Shown here in pieces: positions 1-5,169 of a DNA stretch of 6,220 bases (position 1 is the first letter of the stretch; each line of letters begins with the position of its first letter). The position numbers and the translations under genes are program-made. The notes under the pieces are model-generated. The model saw nothing but the letters and a program-made list of their open reading frames with translations, was not told the DNA's origin and did no database searches. The stretch is from Ghiorsea sp. (GTDB taxonomy: Bacteria; Pseudomonadota; Zetaproteobacteria; Mariprofundales; Mariprofundaceae), in NCBI GenBank assembly GCA_027019685.1, contig JALUWH010000293.1, positions 1-6,220 of the forward strand. Direction: 5' to 3'.

Positions 1-179
1 CCAAATGTGGGAGCATGTTCTTCTTGTTTTTTAAAGACTTCAGCCGTTTCATTGCCTTCAGCAATTTTATTGCCGTATGTATCAAATTCAGTGTTGCAGC
101 GATGACATACCAAAATGGCATTTTTAATAATCGCACCCACTTGATAAGCAGCATGGCATTCAGGACAAACTATACGCAT
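1..179 (-). CDS. Zinc-ribbon (MJ0042-type) domain protein, N-terminal part, runs off left edge
   Basis: Reading the minus strand from an ATG at 179-177 gives an open frame of 59 codons to the window edge, starting MRIVCPECHAAYQVG. Four cysteines form two CxxC knuckles (C5/C8 and C25/C28) about 16 residues apart. This is the short N-terminal zinc ribbon of the MJ0042 family, often found at the start of larger proteobacterial proteins of unknown function. The part after residue 40 is polar and rich in Glu and Lys. An in-frame ATG at 224-222 would add 15 residues, but the family normally begins only a few residues before the first CxxC, so 179 is preferred. Neither start has a clear ribosome binding site at good spacing. 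The gene is divergent from ftsE with 70 bases between them; a zinc-ribbon gene next to ftsEX is a familiar arrangement in alphaproteobacteria-like genomes. The C-terminal domain is outside the window, so the function is unknown. Confidence 0.8.
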   Translation of the reverse strand, partial: MRIVCPECHAAYQVGAIIKNAILVCHRCNTEFDTYGNKIAEGNETAEVFKKQEEHAPTF

Positions 180-249
180 AGGCGAACTCTGACAAAGTTT
201 AACCAGCTTGCCTACTGACAGCATCTCTTTGTGCAGCTACGCTTAGCCC

Positions 250-933
250 ATGAGCCAAGAAGAAACAATCATACACATGAGTAATTTGATGATGCGATAT
301 AAGACAGGAAAGGTCGCATTGTCGGGGTTAAATATGGATATTCCACAAGGTAGTTTTGTTTACCTTGTGGGTGAGAGTGGGGCAGGTAAGTCCACCTTGT
401 TGCGTATGCTGTATGGTGGCCTGCGCCCAACATCTGGGCAGCTAGAGGTGCAAGGCACGAGTATTCGTGGGGCAACGGATGCACAAGTTCGTGAGCTTAG
501 GCAGCGCATTGGCATTATTTTTCAGGGTAATCGGTTATTGAATGCTCGCACTGTGTTTGAAAATGTGGCAATGCCGTTGCGGGTGCAAGGTTGGGATGCA
601 GAGCGTTTATTACCGCGTGTGAGAAAGGTACTTTCTTTTGTGGGCTTGGAAGATCGATTATGGTCTTATCCTGAAACGCTTTCGGGCGGTGAACAGCAAC
701 GGGTTGCGATTGCCCGAGCTATGCTTGCCAACCCTCCCATGATTTTGGCGGATGAACCCACAGGCAACTTAGATGATGACACCGCACGTCACGTGTTGGA
801 TTTACTTATGGCGCTCAATAAGTTGGGAACAACAGTATTGATGGCAACCCATGATTTACACTTGTTAACATCACACCCAGGGCTGGTGATGCAGCTTCAC
901 CAAGGTGCATTGATGACGGGGCAATCATCATGA
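250..933 (+). CDS. ftsE: Cell division ATP-binding protein FtsE
   Basis: Cytoplasmic ABC ATPase of the FtsEX complex; it powers FtsX to activate periplasmic or outer septal peptidoglycan hydrolysis at division. The 227-residue protein has all nucleotide-binding motifs in order: Walker A GESGAGKS (41-48), Q-loop Gln92 in IIFQGNRLL, signature LSGGEQQR (144-151), Walker B ILADEPTGNLD (165-175, with D168 and E169), and the switch His201 in MATHD. The FtsE-like stretch VALSGLNMDIPQGSF before Walker A, the length close to the usual 220-230, and the directly overlapping ftsX gene separate it from LolD/MacB-type relatives. ATG 250 was chosen because it keeps the first beta strand (IIHMSNLMMRY) of the ABC fold; an ATG at 277 would remove part of it. 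No Shine-Dalgarno sequence is visible before 250. It is the first gene of the plus-strand run. Confidence 0.95.
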   Translation: MSQEETIIHMSNLMMRYKTGKVALSGLNMDIPQGSFVYLVGESGAGKSTLLRMLYGGLRPTSGQLEVQGTSIRGATDAQVRELRQRIGIIFQGNRLLNARTVFENVAMPLRVQGWDAERLLPRVRKVLSFVGLEDRLWSYPETLSGGEQQRVAIARAMLANPPMILADEPTGNLDDDTARHVLDLLMALNKLGTTVLMATHDLHLLTSHPGLVMQLHQGALMTGQSS

Positions 934-1853
934 GTAAAGTGATAAAGAAAAAGAAAGTGCAAAAAAGTAAAACCAAGAAAAAAGAGCAACAACATAAAGC
1001 ATCCATGCGTTTGCCAGGTGGCTGGCAATTGCCGCCTTTTGGTATTCACCAAGTTTTGGCATTGATGATTGTGGCGGTGGCATTGTGGTCTGTTGGTTTA
1101 GTGTGGCTGGCACTTCAAGGCGGACAGCAGTGGGTAGGCTCTTGGCAGCAAGATATTAAAGTTCATGTATATGTGGAGCAGGAAAATAAGAAGCAAATCA
1201 ATCCTTTGCAAGAACACTTGAAAGAAATAGCAGGTGTTGAAGATGTGCATTTGGTTGCCAAAGAAGAAGCTGAGGCATGGATGGAAAAGTGGTTGGGTGG
1301 TAGCGATTTGAATGCCAGTAGTTTTATCAAGCATTTACCAGAGAGCATTGAGGTTACTTTAACGGAGCCTAGAGAAGAGGGCGTGTTGCAACGCATTAAG
1401 CAAGTGGCAGAAGAGTATCATGGTCAAGTCAATGATGATGAGTTGGAGCTGGTAGAAGCGGGTGATATTTTAGGGGCGATTGAGAAGTTGGCTTGGTTTG
1501 CAACCATTGTTTTGGGCTTGGCGATGGCATTGATTGTATCCAATACGTTGCGTATGATTTTGTTGGCAAGAGCCGATGAAGTACATTTGATGCGTTTAAT
1601 GGGTGCCAAAGAGTGGTTTGTGCGTTTGCCATTTGTTTTAGAAGGTTTGTTGCTTGGGGCAAGTGCGGGTTTTGTTGCATGGTTGCTGGTGTGGCCTTTG
1701 TTATGGTTTACCGCAGACTGGCAGATGAGTTTAGCTATTGATTTGAGTGGTTGGGCGATGTTTTTACCATTGGTGTTGGGTGGTGCTGTCGTGGGTTGTA
1801 TGGGTGCACTGATTGCGACAGCCAATATTGTATCTCCAGAAAGTGAGGCTTAG
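930..1853 (+). CDS. ftsX: Cell division protein FtsX
   Basis: Inner-membrane partner of FtsE; its periplasmic loop relays the ATPase signal to cell-wall hydrolases (through EnvC in gammaproteobacteria). The 307-residue protein has a cytoplasmic tail with 11 lysines in the first 23 residues, a first membrane helix at about 41-62, a periplasmic domain at about 66-185, and three more helices at about 190-213, 232-258 and 275-298. This is the standard four-helix FtsX plan. After helix 2 comes the family's coupling segment, ARADEVHLMRLMGAKEWFVR, followed by LPFVLEGLLLG. The start ATG overlaps the ftsE stop in an ATGA (930-933), a sign of translational coupling; a weak GGGG lies 8 bases upstream. 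The overlap and the FtsE neighbour make the identity firm. The lysine-rich tail is longer than in E. coli and could bind FtsE or other cytoplasmic division proteins, which is inference. Confidence 0.93.
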   Translation: MSKVIKKKKVQKSKTKKKEQQHKASMRLPGGWQLPPFGIHQVLALMIVAVALWSVGLVWLALQGGQQWVGSWQQDIKVHVYVEQENKKQINPLQEHLKEIAGVEDVHLVAKEEAEAWMEKWLGGSDLNASSFIKHLPESIEVTLTEPREEGVLQRIKQVAEEYHGQVNDDELELVEAGDILGAIEKLAWFATIVLGLAMALIVSNTLRMILLARADEVHLMRLMGAKEWFVRLPFVLEGLLLGASAGFVAWLLVWPLLWFTADWQMSLAIDLSGWAMFLPLVLGGAVVGCMGALIATANIVSPESEA

Positions 1854-1855
1854 GT
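1852..1855 (+). promoter_or_regulatory. Ribosome binding site of hslV
   Basis: AGGT at 1852-1855 overlaps the ftsX stop codon. The AGG lies 7 bases before the hslV ATG at 1862, so it favours that ATG over the in-frame ATG at 1868. Confidence 0.5.
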
Positions 1856-1861
1856 AGTGAT

Positions 1862-2407
1862 ATGACAATGGAAACTTGGAAAGCAACAACGATTTGCTGT
1901 GTACGCAAAGGTGATGATGTTGCCATTGCAGGTGATGGGCAAGTATCCTTGGGTGATACTGTGATTAAACATGGTGCTAAAAAAGTACGGTCCATTCGTG
2001 ATGGTAGTATTTTGACAGGTTTTGCAGGTTCAACTGCTGACGCTATGAACTTATTTGAAAAGTTTGAAGCCAAGTTAGATGAACATGGTGCAAATTTAAC
2101 GCGTGCTGCTGTTGCGCTAGCTAAAGATTGGCGCACAGACAGAGTATTGCGTAAGCTTGAAGCTATGATGATTGTGGCAGATAAAGAGCGTACTTTAATT
2201 ATCTCGGGTAATGGCGATGTATTGGAGCCTGATGAAGGTGTGGCAGCGATTGGTTCAGGTGGCTCATATGCAAGGGCTGCTGCAACGGCTTTGGTTCGCA
2301 AAAGTGATTTGGATGCCGAAGCTTGTGTGCGTGAAGCAATGAAAGTAGCTGGTGACATTTGCATCTATACTAATGATCATGTGACGGTTGAAGTCTTGAG
2401 TGCATAA
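1862..2407 (+). CDS. hslV: ATP-dependent protease peptidase subunit HslV (ClpQ)
   Basis: Threonine peptidase of the HslUV (ClpYQ) protease, a bacterial proteasome relative acting in the cytoplasm on misfolded and regulatory proteins. The 181-residue product has an eight-residue propeptide (MTMETWKA) before the catalytic threonine T9 of TTICCVR; self-processing exposes it. D25 in AGDGQ and K41 in KKVR align with Asp17 and Lys33 of mature E. coli HslV. The blocks AKDWRTDR, RKLEAMM, ISGNGDV, AIGSGG and AGDICIYTN are nearly diagnostic of the family. Length is normal. The longer propeptide with a Trp resembles alphaproteobacterial HslV rather than the one-Met E. coli type. It starts 8 bases after ftsX, so it is probably co-transcribed with ftsEX. 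The unfoldase gene hslU, usually the next gene, is absent here; the next gene is a CPBP protease. HslV alone has very little activity, so hslU is expected elsewhere in the genome. Confidence 0.95.
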   Translation: MTMETWKATTICCVRKGDDVAIAGDGQVSLGDTVIKHGAKKVRSIRDGSILTGFAGSTADAMNLFEKFEAKLDEHGANLTRAAVALAKDWRTDRVLRKLEAMMIVADKERTLIISGNGDVLEPDEGVAAIGSGGSYARAAATALVRKSDLDAEACVREAMKVAGDICIYTNDHVTVEVLSA

Positions 2408-2419
2408 CTGCACTTGTTT

Positions 2420-3061
2420 ATGATGTTGAAACACACACCTTTTCCTTTACTGCCATACCGTTTTTTGTTGTGGGGGCTTATTTCTTATATTGTTATTGAA
2501 ACACTGGGTGTTTTGGTTTTGCAATATATGGGAGACCTTCAAGAGCAGACAGTGATTATGTCGATGCGACTGCTAGAATTGATAGCATTTATTATTTTTA
2601 TTCATAAGTTTAATGCACTGTCGAATTTAGGCTTAAATATGCCTAAGCAAGATAGTTTGTATGTTTTCCTTAACATTGCAGCTATTTGTCTTATGGGAGC
2701 AGCCTTGTTGTATGTTTTGCAACCAAAGTGGTTTGCATATATTACATTGCCAGCATGGCTGCATGGTATTTCAGGCTTATTATTGATGGTGGTGCTTGCT
2801 CCTATTGTTGAAGAGCTTATATTTCGTGGGTTGCTTTATAGGATGTTACGAGAGCGTTGGGGCATTTTTATTTCTGTGGCAGCAAGTGCGGCTTTCTTTT
2901 CTTTGGTTCATCATGGTATGCTGCTTTCCCCGCAGCTTATTGGTGGTATTATTTTTGCCTTGGCTTATGAGTGGAGCAGGTCATTGTGGGTGAGTATAGC
3001 TTTGCACATGGGAGCCAATGCTGCAGTTTATGAATTGGTTGTGTTAGGCTTAGCCGCCTAA
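2420..3061 (+). CDS. CPBP family intramembrane metalloprotease (Rce1/Abi-like)
   Basis: Polytopic inner-membrane protein with the CPBP (CAAX protease and bacteriocin-processing) signature. Residues are numbered from a possible TTG start at 2414; from the annotated ATG subtract 2. Motif 1 is EELIFRG (E133, E134, R138), motif 2 is FSLVHH (F162 with H166, or H167), and motif 3 is HMGAN (H198, N202); these form the glutamate/histidine active site of the family. Hydrophobic segments lie near 17-37, 49-64, 83-102, 117-135, 151-166 and 174-208, consistent with about six to eight helices. The start is uncertain: TTG 2414, ATG 2420 and ATG 2423 are in frame and none has a good ribosome binding site, so 2420 is a choice. 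The gene follows the hslV stop by 12 bases and precedes the cytochromes by 20 bases. Members mature peptides or prenylated proteins in some systems, but most bacterial ones have unknown substrates, and nothing here identifies one. Confidence 0.85.
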   Translation: MMLKHTPFPLLPYRFLLWGLISYIVIETLGVLVLQYMGDLQEQTVIMSMRLLELIAFIIFIHKFNALSNLGLNMPKQDSLYVFLNIAAICLMGAALLYVLQPKWFAYITLPAWLHGISGLLLMVVLAPIVEELIFRGLLYRMLRERWGIFISVAASAAFFSLVHHGMLLSPQLIGGIIFALAYEWSRSLWVSIALHMGANAAVYELVVLGLAA

Positions 3062-3067
3062 GAGAGA

Positions 3068-3072
3068 AGGAG
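3068..3072 (+). promoter_or_regulatory. Ribosome binding site of the first dihaem cytochrome gene
   Basis: AGGAG, inside AGAGAGAAGGAG, lies 9 bases before ATG 3082. It is one of the best ribosome binding sites in the plus-strand run and fixes this start. It suggests the cytochrome is translated independently of the gene before it. Confidence 0.7.
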
Positions 3073-3081
3073 CTTTCAACG

Positions 3082-3702
3082 ATGGGTAAAAAGATGTTTT
3101 GGTTAGTGATGGTAGGCATTATTGTGTTTGGTGTGTTGGCTGCAACACGAAGTATTTGGCAAGACCCTGCTGAGCAAACATGGATGAAAACCATCATTCC
3201 TAAGGTTAATATTTTGCCTAAAGAAAAAAGTAAGGCTTATGCACAAGCATGTGCATCTTGTCATATGTTGTATGCGCCAAGCATGTTACCTGCACGTTCT
3301 TGGAAACAAATGATGTTGGGCTTAGATGATCACTTTGGTGATAACGCTGAGCTTGAAAGCTCGGTTCGAGAAGAGGTTTCTGCATATCTACAGCGTAATG
3401 CAGCAGATAAAGTGGAAAATATTTATGCACAGCCTATGTTGAACTTATTAAAAGATGATGAGACGCCAAAACGTATCAGTGACACTGCATACTTTAAACT
3501 TGTACATGATATTGTACGCCCAGAAATGGTAACGGGTAATCCTGATGTAAAATCGGTCGCGCGCTGTGAGATTTGCCATTATGAAGCAATGGATGGGCGT
3601 TTTAGTCGTTTTTCTGTGCGTATTCCTAACTATTATAAAGAAGGAACGTGGCACAAGGTAAGGCAAAAAAATAGTAAAACTGAGAAGGCGGTAGAACAAT
3701 GA
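3082..3702 (+). CDS. Dihaem cytochrome c (DHC family), putatively membrane-anchored copy
   Basis: A 206-residue c-type cytochrome with two haem-attachment motifs, CASCH (57-61) and CEICH (162-166). The pattern CxSCHxxYxPxxLPARSW, then HFGDNAEL, AYLxRNAAD, RISDTxYF, a His soon after, and a final CxxCH followed by VRIPN is the DHC dihaem cytochrome c pattern (Pfam DHC), known from Rhodobacter sphaeroides where it donates electrons to the haem protein SHP. The N-terminus (WLVMVGIIVFGVLAA, about 7-21) is a membrane segment after KK; no convincing signal-peptidase site follows, so it probably stays as an anchor with the haem domain in the periplasm. A linker of about 30 residues separates anchor and haem domain. 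The C-terminal tail after about 190 is basic and polar and is missing in the second copy. The gene overlaps the next by ATGA. The partner cytochrome b and SHP are not seen nearby. Confidence 0.87.
   Translation: MGKKMFWLVMVGIIVFGVLAATRSIWQDPAEQTWMKTIIPKVNILPKEKSKAYAQACASCHMLYAPSMLPARSWKQMMLGLDDHFGDNAELESSVREEVSAYLQRNAADKVENIYAQPMLNLLKDDETPKRISDTAYFKLVHDIVRPEMVTGNPDVKSVARCEICHYEAMDGRFSRFSVRIPNYYKEGTWHKVRQKNSKTEKAVEQ
3243..3281 (+). repeat. 39-base perfect direct repeat, copy 1
   Basis: This stretch is identical base for base to 3824-3862, with an offset of 581. It encodes the first haem motif and the residues after it, QACASCHMLYAPS. Identity at synonymous positions goes beyond protein conservation and marks the two cytochrome genes as a tandem duplication, perhaps with later gene conversion. 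Confidence 0.85.
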
Positions 3703-4244
3703 TGATTGCGGGTATGAAAAAAGTAGCAGGTTTATTGGTATTATGTGTTTGGGCAACCACAGCGAGTGCAGTGAATATTGCAAGGGTGGACGTAGCACCA
3801 CTTGAAACCAGTAAGGCATACCAACAAGCATGTGCATCTTGTCATATGTTGTATGCGCCAAGTATGTTGCCTGCGCGCGCTTGGAAAAAAATCATGTCCA
3901 ATTTAAATAATCATTTTGATGATAATGCAGAAGTCACTGCTGCGGTGAATGATGAAGTCACTGCATATTTGGAACGCAACGCAGCAGAGCATGATAGACG
4001 TAGATATGCAAAATCTATGCTTGGTTTGCTAAATGATGGTGAAACACCTAGCGCTATTAGTGATACCAAATATTTTAAGCTTATGCATGATGCTGTGAAA
4101 CCTAAAATGGTGCTAGGCAACCCCGATGTGCGCTCTTTTGCGCGTTGCGAAGCTTGTCATAGCCAAGCTCAAGAAGGAAAGTTTAATAGCATTGAAGCTA
4201 AAATCCCTAATTATTTTAGAAAAGCAGGACGGTTTGTGCATTAA
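3699..4244 (+). CDS. Dihaem cytochrome c (DHC family), putatively exported periplasmic copy
   Basis: A 181-residue paralogue of the preceding gene, with CASCH at 45-49 and CEACH at 150-154. The two haem motifs are separated by exactly the same distance as in the first copy, and over about 139 ungapped residues I count about 60% identity by eye. The N-terminus is a classical Sec signal: MKK, the hydrophobic run VAGLLVLCVWA, then TTASA before VNIA, so cleavage after residue 24 is likely and gives a soluble periplasmic protein of about 157 residues. Unlike copy 1 it lacks both the long linker and the basic C-terminal tail. The first ATG overlaps the stop of copy 1 (ATGA at 3699-3702); in-frame ATGs at 3702 and 3714 are also possible, and GAGAAGG at 3682-3688 fits the earlier ones. 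It is the last gene of the run and is followed by a strong terminator. Role inferred: electron carrier working with the anchored copy. Confidence 0.87.
   Translation: MMIAGMKKVAGLLVLCVWATTASAVNIARVDVAPLETSKAYQQACASCHMLYAPSMLPARAWKKIMSNLNNHFDDNAEVTAAVNDEVTAYLERNAAEHDRRRYAKSMLGLLNDGETPSAISDTKYFKLMHDAVKPKMVLGNPDVRSFARCEACHSQAQEGKFNSIEAKIPNYFRKAGRFVH
3824..3862 (+). repeat. 39-base perfect direct repeat, copy 2
   Basis: Second copy of the identical stretch at 3243-3281. It lies over the first haem-binding motif of the second cytochrome, in the same reading frame. The flanking bases diverge at once upstream, and after one mismatch downstream the similarity continues with scattered third-position changes. 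Confidence 0.85.
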
Positions 4245-4286
4245 AAGCTTTGGTTAACTTGCGTTAGACATTTTATTATGAAAACG

Positions 4287-4328
4287 TAAAAAGGCACGCA
4301 ACAATAGATTTTGTTGCGTGCCTTTTTA
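4287..4328. terminator. Bidirectional intrinsic terminator between convergent genes
   Basis: A perfect 18-base-pair inverted repeat (4287-4304 paired with 4311-4328) closes a 6-base loop, TAGATT. The core is GGCACGCAACAA paired with TTGTTGCGTGCC, and the outer part is A5 on the left and T5 on the right. The T tract ends plus-strand transcripts from the cytochrome genes; the A tract gives the same signal for minus-strand transcripts of the methyltransferase gene. It sits between the two convergent stop codons (4244 and 4361). Confidence 0.93.
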
Positions 4329-4360
4329 ATGCTGTATATTTTTTTATGGGGTTGTAATGC

Positions 4361-5032
4361 TTAAAAGACAAACTCGCGTTCTTTTGTTATGCCTTCTATA
4401 GGTAATAGTCGAGTCTCTGTGATGCCAGTTTTAATATCCATGCCATTAATAAATTGATGAAGTTCTAGTGTGACAATATCTTTACCAATAAAAGCAATGA
4501 GTTTTCCGCTTTCTTTAAGCAATGCTTGGATATGTTCAGGAATAGTTTCTATTGCTGCACCGATTACAATGACATCAAAGTCTTTGCCAACATTGGCAGC
4601 TTGTAAAGCAGCCTCATCCATAGCATTTACATGGACAACTTTGACATTATCTGCGCCATTTTCTTCTAGGTTCTTATTGGCTAGATTAACCAATTCTTCA
4701 TGAATCTCACAGCTAACCACTTCACTGGCTTGTAAAGCTAATAAATGTGCGAGGTATCCCGTACCAGTGCCGATTTCTAGCACACGTTCAGTGCCTGTTA
4801 GTCCCGCAGCTTGTAAAATTTGGGCTTCTTGCAAGGGGGTTAACATCTCTTGATTGCAGGGTAAAGGCACAGAGCCTTCCATATATGCAAGGCTAACCAC
4901 GTGTTCAGGGACAAACTTTTCACGGGGTGAATTCACAAGCATATCAATAAGCTCAGGGTTTAAAACCTTACAACAGCGAATTTGATATTCGACCATATTA
5001 CGACGTGCTGAGTAAAGTGTGGCTGCATCCAT
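4361..5032 (-). CDS. Protein-L-isoaspartate O-methyltransferase family protein
   Basis: Cytosolic S-adenosylmethionine-dependent methyltransferase of the PCMT family, whose members repair isoaspartyl residues in aged proteins. The 223-residue product begins MDAATLYSARRNMVEYQIR, a start typical of the proteobacterial Pcm-like group (ARRNMVxxQIR), followed by PREKFVPE. The SAM-binding motif I is VLEIGTGTGYLA (84-95); a second acidic strand (VVSCEIHEELV) and FDVIVIGAAIE follow as expected for the Rossmann fold. ATG 5032 was chosen over an in-frame ATG at 5098 because GGGAGG (5043-5048) lies 10 bases upstream and family homology begins there. Oddity: the substrate loop, usually a GQTIS-type sequence, reads CNQEMLTP (59-66), so isoaspartyl activity is uncertain. 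The gene is convergent with the cytochrome run and divergent from the antiporter. Confidence 0.88.
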   Translation of the reverse strand: MDAATLYSARRNMVEYQIRCCKVLNPELIDMLVNSPREKFVPEHVVSLAYMEGSVPLPCNQEMLTPLQEAQILQAAGLTGTERVLEIGTGTGYLAHLLALQASEVVSCEIHEELVNLANKNLEENGADNVKVVHVNAMDEAALQAANVGKDFDVIVIGAAIETIPEHIQALLKESGKLIAFIGKDIVTLELHQFINGMDIKTGITETRLLPIEGITKEREFVF

Positions 5033-5042
5033 TATGTTAAAA

Positions 5043-5048
5043 CCTCCC
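5043..5048 (-). promoter_or_regulatory. Ribosome binding site deciding the methyltransferase start
   Basis: On the minus strand GGGAGG lies 10 bases before ATG 5032. It supports that start and argues against the longer frame from 5098, whose extra 22 residues (with LPLLALGGF) only mimic a signal peptide. Confidence 0.75.
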
Positions 5049-5157
5049 AAGGCTAAAAGGGGAAGCATGCAGGATGAAAGCCGATGATTCAAGTTCAACT
5101 TTTTGTTGCGTTCGCAATTTAAACCTAGATGGTTAAGATGCGTGTTTTGTAAATGAA

Positions 5158-5162
5158 AGGAG
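5158..5162 (+). promoter_or_regulatory. Ribosome binding site of the antiporter gene
   Basis: AGGAG, inside AAAGGAGAG, lies 7 bases before ATG 5170. An in-frame GTG at 5164 would leave only one base of spacing, so ATG 5170 is the start. Confidence 0.8.
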
Positions 5163-5169
5163 AGTGTAC

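Noticed and set aside
15..218. Plus-strand open frame of 67 codons
   Set aside because: It lies opposite the zinc-ribbon gene, whose minus-strand frame has the clear CxxC/CxxC pattern. The plus-strand product has no recognisable domain and is an antisense shadow.
1735..2364. 209-codon minus-strand open frame opposite hslV
   Set aside because: It covers the highly conserved hslV coding sequence in antisense, is low in complexity (Ser, Ala, Thr, Pro) and has no recognisable motif.
3218..3861. Two minus-strand frames sharing the peptide HTTYDKMHMLV
   Set aside because: The shared peptide is just the antisense reading of the 39-base repeat over the haem motifs, not a real protein repeat.
5033..5098. 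Longer N-terminus of the methyltransferase that resembles a lipoprotein or signal peptide
   Set aside because: A strong GGGAGG site precedes ATG 5032 and family similarity starts there; this enzyme family is cytosolic.
5099..5157. Search for promoters between the divergent methyltransferase and antiporter genes
   Set aside because: Both must be transcribed from here, but no pair of -35 and -10 hexamers was good enough on either strand (best: TTCGCA, 17 bases, TAAGAT at 5134-5139 on plus).
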